A program made the translations under genes and the position numbers. This document shows positions 14,662-22,370 of a stretch of DNA of 28,484 nt, one piece after another. Numbering within the stretch: position 1 is the stretch's first letter; each line of letters opens with the position of its first letter. Origin of the DNA: DASZGI01 sp035938995 (GTDB lineage Bacteria; Actinomycetota; Actinomycetes; Streptomycetales; Catenulisporaceae); the NCBI RefSeq assembly GCF_035938995.1, contig NZ_DASZGI010000015.1, positions 1-28,484 of the forward strand. The letters run 5' to 3'. The notes below the pieces were generated by a model. It ran no database searches. It saw only the letters and a program-made list of their open reading frames with translations, and was not told the origin of the DNA.

Positions 14662-14787
14662 GACAATCGCTCAGGTTGTGCTCGACAGCCCGGCGGTGGG
14701 GTCCACCGTTCCGCCGCCGGGCGATACTTTCCAGTTACAACGGGAGTATCGAGCGCACGCCCAGCGACCCGCGGAGGACTGACGAAC

Positions 14788-16485
14788 ATGGAGTCGACGA
14801 CCGAGCGGTACCGCGCCGCGCGAGATTTCCTGCAGGCCTCTTCCCGCGACTACCGGACGGCGGTCTCCCAGTTCGCCTGGCCTGACTTCGGAGAGCGCTT
14901 CAACTGGGCCGTCGACTGGTTCGACGCGATCGCCCGCGGTGTGGAGCGCACGGCGCTGTGGATCGTCGAGGAGGATGGCTCCGAGGCCCGCTACTCGTTC
15001 GACGAACTCGCCCGCCGCTCGGACCGGGTCGCCGCGCACCTGGCGGCACACGGCGTGGCCCGCGGCGACCGGGTGCTGCTGATGCTCAACAACCAGGTCG
15101 AACTCTGGGAGTCCATGCTGGCGGTCATGAAGCTCGGCGCCGTCATCCTCCCGGCGACCACCGCGCTCGGCCCCGCCGACCTGGCCGACCGCATCGCGCG
15201 CGGCGGTGTTCGGCACGTGCTCGTCAATACCGCGGACGTCGGCAAGTTCGACGCGGTGGACGGCGAATACGGCCGATTCGTGGTCGGCGAGACCCTGAAG
15301 GGCTGGGTCTCCTACCGCGATGCGTACCAGCTCGACGTGCCTCCGGCCGAGCACCCCGGCACAGCTCCATCGGACCCGCAACTGCTCTACTTCACCTCGG
15401 GCACCACGAGTCGGCCCAAGCTGGTCGAGCACACGCAGGTGTCCTATCCGGTAGGGCACCTCGCGACCGCGTTCTGGGTGGCCGCCAAACCCGGCGACGT
15501 ACACCTGAACATCTCGTCACCCGGATGGGCCAAGCACGCGTGGAGCTGCTTCTTCGCGCCATGGATCGCCGAGGCGACGATCTTCATCTACAACTACGCC
15601 CGGTTCGATGCGGCCGCGCTGCTCGGCCAGATCCGCCGGGTCGGGGTCAACACGTTCTGCGCGCCGCCGACGGTCTGGCGCATGCTGATCAAGACCGATC
15701 TGTCGGGCGGGCCGGGACAGCTGCGGGAGCTGATGTCGGCGGGGGAGCCCCTGAATCCCGAGGTGATGGACCAGGTATGTGAGGCGTGGGGGCTGACGAT
15801 CCGCGACGGTTACGGGCAGACGGAACTGCCGCTCGCCGTCGGCAACGTCCCCGGCATGCCGGTCAAGCCCGGGTCGATGGGGCTGCCGCTGCCCGGGGTC
15901 CCGATCGTCCTCGTGGACCCGCTCACGGGGCAGCCGGCGCAGGAGGGCGAGCTCTGCGTCGACCTGGCCCGGCGGCCGATGAGCCTGATGACCGGCTACC
16001 GGGGCGACTCCGAGCGCAACGCCGAGGCCATGGCCGGGGGCTACTACCACACCGGCGACGTCGCCTCCCGGGACGCCGACGGATACATCTTCTATATCGG
16101 ACGCACGGACGACGTGTTCAAGGCGTCCGACTACAAGATCTCCCCCTTCGAGCTCGAGAGCGTACTCATCGAACACCCCGCCGTCGCCGAGGCGGCCGTC
16201 GTCCCCGCGCCGGACGAGTTGCGCCTCGCGGTGCCCAAGGCTTACATCGCGCTCGCCGCCGGCTACGAGCCGTCCAGACGGACCGCGTACGAGATCCTTC
16301 GGCACGCCCGCGAGAACCTCGCCCCATACCAGCGCGTGCGCAGGGTCGAGTTCTCCGAGCTGCCCAAGACGATCTCCGGCAAGATCCGCCGGGTCGACCT
16401 TCGCGGGCGCGAGGAACGGGCCGCGAAGGGTGAGGTCGAGCTCAGCGAGTGGCGGGACGAGCAGTTCCCCGAGCTGCGCGGCTGA
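14788..16485 (+). CDS. AMP-forming acyl-CoA synthetase/ligase (565 aa)
   Basis: Adenylate-forming enzyme motifs occur in order: P-loop YFTSGTTSRPK at 201-211, DGYGQTE at 340-346, YHTGD at 420-424, hinge region GRTDDVFKASDYKISPFELE, and the C-terminal catalytic lysine K532 in PKTISGKIRR. Length and the WAKHAWSCFFAPW segment resemble medium-chain/ACSM-like acyl-CoA synthetases, which activate a carboxylic acid with ATP and join it to CoA. The chain length or aryl substrate cannot be set. ATG 14788 follows GGAGG at 14773-14777; upstream open frame is not used because its codon pattern is poor. It stands alone: the preceding DNA is a decayed small gene on the other strand, and a transporter relic starts at its stop codon. 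It could once have been paired with that exporter. Confidence 0.92.
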   Translation: MESTTERYRAARDFLQASSRDYRTAVSQFAWPDFGERFNWAVDWFDAIARGVERTALWIVEEDGSEARYSFDELARRSDRVAAHLAAHGVARGDRVLLMLNNQVELWESMLAVMKLGAVILPATTALGPADLADRIARGGVRHVLVNTADVGKFDAVDGEYGRFVVGETLKGWVSYRDAYQLDVPPAEHPGTAPSDPQLLYFTSGTTSRPKLVEHTQVSYPVGHLATAFWVAAKPGDVHLNISSPGWAKHAWSCFFAPWIAEATIFIYNYARFDAAALLGQIRRVGVNTFCAPPTVWRMLIKTDLSGGPGQLRELMSAGEPLNPEVMDQVCEAWGLTIRDGYGQTELPLAVGNVPGMPVKPGSMGLPLPGVPIVLVDPLTGQPAQEGELCVDLARRPMSLMTGYRGDSERNAEAMAGGYYHTGDVASRDADGYIFYIGRTDDVFKASDYKISPFELESVLIEHPAVAEAAVVPAPDELRLAVPKAYIALAAGYEPSRRTAYEILRHARENLAPYQRVRRVEFSELPKTISGKIRRVDLRGREERAAKGEVELSEWRDEQFPELRG

Positions 16486-16619
16486 CTACGGCTGCGATCG
16501 TCGGCGGTCTCGTCGCCCAAAGTCTGCGACTGACTACGCCGTTCTGGGCCACCACCGTGGTCATGCTCGCCGTCGCCGTATGCGCCTGGAAGCCGCTCGG
16601 TTCTGCGGAGATCTCTTAG
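16482..16619 (+). pseudogene. C-terminal relic of an MFS transporter
   Basis: Overlapping the ligase stop by a few bases in another frame, 45 codons read TTAAIVGGLVAQ, SLRLTTPFWATTVVMLAV, AVCAWKPLG and end at TAG 16617. This is the usual last membrane span of a drug-type major facilitator (GGLVAQSLGL-APFW pattern). There is no start codon, ribosome site or upstream part, so the rest was deleted when the ligase end was joined to it. It is the clearest deletion scar in the window. Confidence 0.62.
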
Positions 16620-16638
16620 TCCGGCGATTGACGGATCG

Positions 16639-17175
16639 TCACGACGCCGGGGTGTAGATCTGATTGATCACTCCGGTGGTGAAGACCTCGGCCGAGGCCA
16701 GGCGAAGCTTGACGGTGTCGAGGCCGTCGAACCAGCGGACGCCCTTGCCGAGCACGATGGGGTGGACGAACAGCTGGAGTCGGTCGAGGAGGCCGTACTC
16801 GAGCAGCGAGCCGACGAGGGTGAGGCTGCCGATCACGCCGAGGTCCTGGCCTTCGGAGGCCTTGAGCGCTTCGAGGCGGGCCGGCACGTCGCCGCTGATG
16901 ATCTCGGTGTTGTTCCACGTCGCCAAGGTCAGCGTGGTGGAGACGACGTACTTCTTCTGGTTGTTCATGAAGTCGGCGAAGTCGTCCTTGCTGGAGGGCC
17001 AGTAGGCGGCGAACTCCTGGTACTGGACCCGGCCGAGCAGCATCGCGTCGCTGCCGGCCATACCCGCGCTGATGGCCGCGCCCATCTCGTCGTTGAAGTA
17101 GGGGAAGTGCCAGGTGTCTGGTGCCTCGGCCACGCCGTCGAGCGACACGAACAGGCTTGCGATGATCTTGCGCAT
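16639..17175 (-). CDS. Dihydrofolate reductase family protein (RibD C-terminal domain), 178 aa
   Basis: A single-domain protein with the RibD_C/DHFR-like fold: MRKIIASLFVSLDGV at the start, MLLGRVQYQEFAAYWPS (45-61), the strand KYVVSTTL, then IGSLTLVGSLLEYGLLDRLQLFVHPIVLGKGVRWF. Relatives are NADPH-dependent reductases, often next to regulators and of unknown substrate; it is not the housekeeping DHFR. ATG 17175 is preceded by GGGAGGACCC. It is convergent with the transporter relic. A tail of a second member of the same family is found 170 bases upstream (17349-17471), so a tandem pair may once have existed. Confidence 0.9.
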   Translation of the reverse strand: MRKIIASLFVSLDGVAEAPDTWHFPYFNDEMGAAISAGMAGSDAMLLGRVQYQEFAAYWPSSKDDFADFMNNQKKYVVSTTLTLATWNNTEIISGDVPARLEALKASEGQDLGVIGSLTLVGSLLEYGLLDRLQLFVHPIVLGKGVRWFDGLDTVKLRLASAEVFTTGVINQIYTPAS

Positions 17176-17348
17176 GGGTCCTCCCGTGGGTGTTCCAGCT
17201 GCTCAGCGGTTCCCGTGAGCACCGCTGGCATTTGAGCATTCGACGCTGTCATGGCTCTGCCGTCGGGATGTCATGCGTCGTACCCGCATTTTGTCGGCAG
17301 GGCTTCCCGGCGGCGTGTCGCCTCGTGCGGTCGCGGTCGCGGATGCGC

Positions 17349-17471
17349 TTAGGCCGTGGCGGGACGGTAGATCCGGAACACCGAGCCGTCGCCGAGCGCC
17401 ACCGGCTCGTGCACGAGCCGGTATTCGTCGACCAGGCCGGGAGACCCGATGTCAGGCTCATCAGGGCACAA
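17349..17471 (-). pseudogene. C-terminal relic of a DHFR/RibD-family protein
   Basis: After the stop of the AfsR-like gene, in the same frame, the minus strand reads PDEPDIGSPGLVDEYRL then VHEPVALGDGSVFRIYRPATA and TAA at 17349-17351. The segment LVDEYRL...PVALGDG is the typical C-terminal strand-loop of RibD_C reductases (compare LLDRLQLFVHPIVLGKG in the intact neighbour). G/C at third positions is high. No start or ribosome site can be seen, so it is a remnant, possibly from a deletion that also set the end of the AfsR-like gene. Confidence 0.55.
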
Positions 17472-20390
17472 CTACAGCAGGAGGGGTTTCCACGCCGCTG
17501 CCAAGCGACTGTCAGGGTCGTCCTCGCCGCCGGTTGTCTCGAGCGCGCGGAGCAGTTGGCGGACCTGCTCGGCGTTCTCGACGCGCCCTTGGCTCTGGTA
17601 AAGCTCCAACGCCTCGCGCCATACCGCGCGGGCACGCTTGCGATCACCGTGGGCGGCATGAGCCTGGCCGAGGTAGTCGAGCGTGGTCGCGGCCTGGTTG
17701 CTGTTGCCGATGGCGCGCAGCAGGGCCAGGGCCTGCTGGTACAGCTCGATGGCCTGTTCATGGTGCGCGGTGTGATGCGCGATGTAACCGAGGCTGGCGA
17801 GGGTGTCCGACTCGCCGGTCGGATTGCCGCGCTGTCGGTGAAGCGCCAGGGCGGCCTCGCAGTGCTCGCGGGCGCTGTCGTAGTCCCCGAGACGAGCGGC
17901 GTGCCAACCCACCATGCTCAGGGTGTCGGCCTCGCCGGTCGACTCGCCGACGCTGCGGTAGAGCTCGAAGGCGCGGTGCGCATGGCGTAGGGCCGGCCGG
18001 TCGTCGCCCTTCCGCTCCCAGACCCACGCGAGCGTGCGGTGAGTGTGGGCTTGTTCGGTGAGATCGCCGTGTCCCTCGGCCATGGTCAGCGCTTGGTGCA
18101 GGTGGTCGAGCGCCTCCTGGTGATGGCCGAGGTCGCCGTATGCGCGCCCGAGCAATCGCAGGGCACGGATGTGGGGGACGGGATCAGGCTGGCGGTCGGC
18201 GGCCTCCAGCGCGGCGCGCCACACGGCGAGCGCGTCGCGGCGGCGTCCCTGCCGGGCGTGAAAGACGCTCAGCGTCCAGGCCAGCTGTCCGACGACGGCG
18301 TGCCAGCCGTGCTCGGCCGCGGCACGCTGGGCGGCCAGCAGGTTGGTGTGTTCGGCCTCGAACCACGCCATCGCCGCCGGGATGTCGGCGAACGCGCGGA
18401 TGTGAAGTCCGTCCGTGGGCGAGTCAGGCTTGAGATCCGGCCGGTGCGGATGCAGCACGCGGTCGGCGGTGTAGGACGCGTGCGCATAGAAGTCGCACAT
18501 GCGCCGCAGCGCCTCCTCCCGACTGTTCTCGCTCTCCTCGGCATGTGCGCGTTCGGCTGCGTAGGAGCGCAGCAGGTCGTGGAATTCGTAGCGTTCCGGC
18601 GCACGCTGACGCAGCAGGTTGACGTCGAGCAGGTCTTCGAGCGCTGCTTCGGCGTCTGCTGGGTCGAGTCCGGTACCCGCCGCTGCGAGGTACGTATCGA
18701 AGTCGGGGCCCCTGTGCAGGCCGAGCAGGCGGAAGACGCGCCGGTGGCCGACGGGCAGTTGCTCGTAGGAAAGGCCGAACGCGGTCTCGACACTGCGATC
18801 ACCACGGCCGAGCTCGGCCAGACGGCGACGCCCCTGCTCCAGCCGCGCGGCGAGATCCGCCACACTCCAGGCAGGTCGTGCGGTCAAGCGGGCGCCGGCG
18901 ATCCTGATCGCCAAGGGCAGATAGCCGCAGCGGCCCACCACCTCGGCTGCGGCCTGCGGCTCCGCCTCAGCACGGTGCGTTCCCACGATCCGCGTGAACA
19001 GCGCCCGCGCGTCGTCCGGCGGCAGGGTGTCGAGGGCGAGGTGCATCGCGCCGTCGAGCTCCGCCAGCCGCCGCCTGCTCGTGACGATCGCCAGGCACCC
19101 CGCAGACCCGGGAAGCAGCGGCCTTACCTGCGCGGTCGAGACGGCGTTGTCGAGGATGACCAGCACCCGGCGCCCAGCAAGCCGCGAGCGCCACAGCGCC
19201 GAACGGGCGGTGAGCGTCTCGGGGATGCGCTCACCCGGCACGCCCAGCGCGCGCAGCAGCACGTCGAGCGCCACGAGCGGATCAGTTCCCTGCGGTCCCG
19301 ACAGCTCGTCGCGCAGGTCGATGAAGAGCTGACCGTCGGGGAAGTCCGCGGCCAGCCGGTGCGCCGCGTGGATCGCCAGCGCCGTCTTGCCGGCGCCGGG
19401 CATGCCGTCGATCGCCGCGATCACGGCCGTCGAAGGGGGTGAACCCGACGCGGACGCGACGGCGAGCAGGTCGTGCAACTCCAGGACGCGCCCGGAGAAG
19501 TCCAGCACATCGCCGGGCAGCTCTTGCGGCACGGTCGCCGACTCGTGGACAGCGCCGATGACGCCGCGGGACGCGGAGGTCGGCGTGGCAGCCGCGGATT
19601 CGAGCGTGGCCCGTCCCTCAAGCAGCCGTTGAAACAGTTCCTGCAGGTCAGCCGTCGGCTCAACGCCGAGCTCTTCGCGCAGGCCCGCGCGCAGCCTCCC
19701 ATAGGCATCCAGCGCGTCGGCATGGCGTCCGCAGGCGTCCAGCGCCGTGATCAACTGGCGCCACAACGGTTCGCGCAGCGGGTGACGCGCGGTCAGCGCC
19801 ATCAACTCGCCGAGCAGGTCCGCATGTGCCGCGGCGGCCAAGTCCAGCTCGATGCGCCGCTCAAGAGCTTGCAGCCGCTCCTCAGCCAAGGCGGGCACCG
19901 CGTCACGTTGCAGGAACTCCGAGTCCACCGCCTCGAGCGGCTCGCCGCGCCACAGGTCCAGCGCCGTCGCGAGCAACGCGCGCGCCGCCTGCGGATCCTG
20001 CTCCCGGGTGGACTGCGCGATCAGCCGCCGGAATCGCAGCACATCGACCTGATCTGCGGCGATGTCGAGCAGATAGCCGGTGTCCGTCGTGCGGATCGCT
20101 GATTTCCCGAGCACGCTCCGTAGCCGTGTCACGTGGCTGGCTATGCTCCCGTGCACCGAGGCGGGCTGCTGGTCGTTCCAGACGCGTTGTGCGATCGCCG
20201 GTACGGCCATCGCCTGGCCATGGGACAGCGCCAGTGTCGCCAGCACGACGCGGGCCCGGTCCCCGTACACCGGCACGGGGGTGCCGCCGAGCCAGACCTC
20301 CAGGGGCCCGAGTAGCCCTACCCGTAGTTGTTCCGCCTCCACCGAGGCCCCCTCGCGTGCTGGCTGGTCCTCGCCCCCGCTCTCGGACAC
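17472..20390 (-). CDS. AfsR/SARP-family regulator: wHTH-BTAD-NB-ARC-TPR (972 aa)
   Basis: Domains in order: OmpR-like winged helix (about 20-113, LRVGLLGPLEVWLGG to TGYLLDI), bacterial transcriptional activator domain (117-260), NB-ARC STAND ATPase with Walker A DGMPGAGKT at 328-336, VLVILDN Walker B and the CGYLPLAIRIAGARL (GLPLA-type) motif, then TPR repeats over about 690-960. This is the full AfsR architecture; AfsR-type proteins activate secondary-metabolism or stress genes, often after phosphorylation by a Ser/Thr kinase. GTG 20390 follows a weak AAAGGGTGG; a later GTG (MEAEQLRVG) is possible. A -10-like TAGGAT on the minus strand (20429-20424) suggests its own promoter. The upstream neighbour, 138 bases away on the same strand, is a kinase-fold protein. 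The gene end directly joins a DHFR relic. Confidence 0.93.
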   Translation of the reverse strand: MSESGGEDQPAREGASVEAEQLRVGLLGPLEVWLGGTPVPVYGDRARVVLATLALSHGQAMAVPAIAQRVWNDQQPASVHGSIASHVTRLRSVLGKSAIRTTDTGYLLDIAADQVDVLRFRRLIAQSTREQDPQAARALLATALDLWRGEPLEAVDSEFLQRDAVPALAEERLQALERRIELDLAAAAHADLLGELMALTARHPLREPLWRQLITALDACGRHADALDAYGRLRAGLREELGVEPTADLQELFQRLLEGRATLESAAATPTSASRGVIGAVHESATVPQELPGDVLDFSGRVLELHDLLAVASASGSPPSTAVIAAIDGMPGAGKTALAIHAAHRLAADFPDGQLFIDLRDELSGPQGTDPLVALDVLLRALGVPGERIPETLTARSALWRSRLAGRRVLVILDNAVSTAQVRPLLPGSAGCLAIVTSRRRLAELDGAMHLALDTLPPDDARALFTRIVGTHRAEAEPQAAAEVVGRCGYLPLAIRIAGARLTARPAWSVADLAARLEQGRRRLAELGRGDRSVETAFGLSYEQLPVGHRRVFRLLGLHRGPDFDTYLAAAGTGLDPADAEAALEDLLDVNLLRQRAPERYEFHDLLRSYAAERAHAEESENSREEALRRMCDFYAHASYTADRVLHPHRPDLKPDSPTDGLHIRAFADIPAAMAWFEAEHTNLLAAQRAAAEHGWHAVVGQLAWTLSVFHARQGRRRDALAVWRAALEAADRQPDPVPHIRALRLLGRAYGDLGHHQEALDHLHQALTMAEGHGDLTEQAHTHRTLAWVWERKGDDRPALRHAHRAFELYRSVGESTGEADTLSMVGWHAARLGDYDSAREHCEAALALHRQRGNPTGESDTLASLGYIAHHTAHHEQAIELYQQALALLRAIGNSNQAATTLDYLGQAHAAHGDRKRARAVWREALELYQSQGRVENAEQVRQLLRALETTGGEDDPDSRLAAAWKPLLL

Positions 20391-20528
20391 ATCGCGCGGC
20401 CACCCTTTCTGTATCGCCGCTGATCCTATCCGGCTTCGCCACTCTGAGCGACGGCGTGGCGACAGGACTTGGCTTCGCGCTCGCGACGGGTCGCGTGGTA
20501 GCCCTCGGCGGACGGAGCAGCCCTGGGC

Positions 20529-21533
20529 TTACTCTGTCTGGCCCGCGATGGCTTCGACGAGCTCGTCCGCGCGGCCGAGCAGTAGGTGCGTATCCGTCCA
20601 CCGGATCAGGAAGCGCGCAACGTCGTCTTTTCCCGTGGCGTGAGACGGGTCGAGCATGTAGGCGAAGCTCAGCGCACGGATGAGGTAGCCGAGCCAGGTG
20701 GCGGAGGCGAATGCCGTGCGAAGCTCCGTCGCCGACGCAAGATCGCTCCAGGCGTCGAGGTAGATGTCGCGCAGGCGCAGGGCGGTGCCGCGGCGATCGC
20801 TCGGCGGCATCATCGCGACAGCGTGCTGGTAGGCGACGAAGAGTGAGCAGAACGGGTGCGTGATACACGCGTCGCCCCAGTCGATCAGACGTGGGCTGCC
20901 GCGCCCGATCAGGACGTTGCCGCCGTGCATGTCACAGTGATCGAGGGCGGCCGCGAACGGCGTCGCGGCGAGCTGGTCGCAGACCCGGACCAGGTCGGGG
21001 AGGATCGCCTCGATCGCGCGGTACTGATCGGGTCTGAGCGGCAGGGCACCCCACAGATCGCCGACGAGCAGCCGTTCAAGCAGCTTGGGAATGTTCGCGA
21101 CCCGACGGTCGGGCGCGCCCGCGGCGATCCAGCGCTCGATCAGCGCGGATGACTCACGCTGCACCCGGGCGTACTGCCCGATGAGCTGCTCGAAGACGCG
21201 GACCTGCGCAGCCGGGCCGAGTGAGCCCGACATCGGCGTGCCATGGTCCGCCAAGAGCAGCCACCCACGCTGTGCGTCCACGGCGAGAACGTCGGGGCCG
21301 AGGCCCGGCCAGTGCCGCGCGAGGTCGTTGACCAGGGCGGGTTCGAGCCGTGCGCGGATGCCCTGAGCCTTGAAGAACAGCACCCGCTGCGACGTCTCGA
21401 CACGCGCCACCGCGCCCCAGGTGCGCTCGCGAAAGAACGCGATGTCGGCCTTAGGGCCCAGGTCCAGCGCTTCTACGTTCTCGGTGACCCATCGCTGGAC
21501 GTCGCCCAGCCACGACCCGCGTGCGTCCGACAT
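20529..21533 (-). CDS. Aminoglycoside phosphotransferase-fold (APH) kinase family protein (334 aa)
   Basis: The APH/choline-kinase fold is shown by the ATP lysine K55 (VLFFKAQG), the catalytic loop LDHCDMHGGNVLIG (D201, N206) and the metal-binding LIDWGDACITHPF (D218). Members phosphorylate small hydroxyl or amino substrates, from antibiotics to sugars and choline; resistance cannot be claimed from the fold. ATG 21533 is taken because the family N-terminus (SWLGDVQRWV) starts there. No good ribosome site is visible, and an ATG at 21611 would add 26 residues of alanine/valine-rich sequence. It is upstream of the AfsR-like gene on the same strand, 138 bases apart, and downstream of the terminator 21634-21666. 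Confidence 0.87.
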   Translation of the reverse strand: MSDARGSWLGDVQRWVTENVEALDLGPKADIAFFRERTWGAVARVETSQRVLFFKAQGIRARLEPALVNDLARHWPGLGPDVLAVDAQRGWLLLADHGTPMSGSLGPAAQVRVFEQLIGQYARVQRESSALIERWIAAGAPDRRVANIPKLLERLLVGDLWGALPLRPDQYRAIEAILPDLVRVCDQLAATPFAAALDHCDMHGGNVLIGRGSPRLIDWGDACITHPFCSLFVAYQHAVAMMPPSDRRGTALRLRDIYLDAWSDLASATELRTAFASATWLGYLIRALSFAYMLDPSHATGKDDVARFLIRWTDTHLLLGRADELVEAIAGQTE

Positions 21534-21633
21534 CCACGGGACCGTGCTTGCTGCCGCTGGACTCGCCACGAGAGCGATTCTGACAAGACTTGCGCCGTCC
21601 GCGCAGGCCATTTCGGCGCCACGGCCTGACGCC

Positions 21634-21666
21634 GGGACCCGACCGGCACGGGGCCGGTCGGGTCCC
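21634..21666 (-). terminator. Perfect 14-bp stem hairpin terminator
   Basis: GGGACCCGACCGGC (21634-21647) and GCCGGTCGGGTCCC (21653-21666) are exact complements around ACGGG. It lies 45 bases past the stop of the frameshifted secreted gene and upstream of the kinase gene. Confidence 0.65.
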
Positions 21667-21711
21667 TGGGGATGGAGCCTGAGAGGCTGATCGCGAGGCC
21701 CGGGCGGACGG

Positions 21712-22088
21712 TCAGTTGCGCTGTTCGCCCTGGCCTAGCCCGATCCCCGTGGTCCACGAGGTGATGGAGACGCCGCCGGAGTAGATGTCGGTGACGCCCG
21801 GGAACAGGAAGTCCGTGGTCTGCGAGGTCCTGTCCGGCATGGCCAGCGTGAGGGTGCTGACCTCCAGGGTGTCTTGCGGGCTGTCCGGAACGGCGTAGAA
21901 GAGCGTGGCGTGCAACGGGCTGTTCGGACGCAGGATCAGCGTGCCGCCGCCGTCGCGTTCGCGGTGGTCGCGGCGTTCGCCGCGTAGGCGACGGCGCCGG
22001 CCGACACGGTGAGTGCGAGCACCGCGGCCCCCGTGGCCAGCGCTCTCGATCGGAACTGGGTGGCTCGGCATGCCCTGATTCCGGTCAT
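21712..22088 (-). pseudogene. Small secreted beta-rich protein interrupted by one frameshift
   Basis: ATG 22088 follows GAGGAAGAC and opens a clear signal peptide (MTGIRACRATQFRSR, hydrophobic ALATGAAVLALTVSAGAVAYA, cleavage near residue 36), but this frame hits TGA at 21936-21938. In another frame the coding pattern continues without a start: GGGTLILRPNSPLHATLFYA, then PDSPQDTLEVSTLTLAMPD, and ISTSWTTG-like end to TGA 21712. The combined 377 bases are one short of a multiple of three. A one-base loss in the GGCGGCGGC tract near 21945-21952 explains it. The repaired protein would be 125 residues, secreted, mostly beta-strand, family not recognised. No slippery heptamer suggests programmed shifting. 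It could be a true lesion or a sequencing error. It diverges from the XRE-NB-ARC regulator. Confidence 0.68.
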
Positions 22089-22370
22089 GTCTTCCTCGTT
22101 TCGCTGTGGGTAGTGCGCGGGAAGAGACGCCCGGGTGCGGATTCGGTTGAAAAGCCGTCGTGGATCACGCACGGTAGCCGTCGAATGATTCGTGCTGATC
22201 CCGGCGGGCAGGCCGGTGGCCAGCGTTGCGGTACCCGCCGTCCAGCCGGTCCTACGCGGGGCCGGATGCCCTTCGGGTTGCCGCCTCTCACCAGACGAAG
22301 CCTGCGCAGATTGAGCCGCCTCCGGTACGGTCAAGCCGTCGATGGTGCCCCTGGGAGGGGATCAGGTCGG

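Noticed and set aside
20529..21533. Aminoglycoside resistance gene
   Set aside because: The fold and catalytic residues are of the APH family, but that family has many metabolic kinases; nothing in the sequence or neighbours shows antibiotic phosphorylation.
21936..22088. Programmed -1 ribosomal frameshifting in the secreted protein gene
   Set aside because: No canonical X-XXY-YYZ slippery heptamer is seen at the junction, only a GGC repeat; mutation or sequencing error is simpler.
22113..22370. N-terminal extension of the XRE-NB-ARC regulator (open frame from 22113)
   Set aside because: Poor codon pattern, and it lies in the divergent promoter region; ATG 22371 has a strong ribosome site and begins directly before the HTH.
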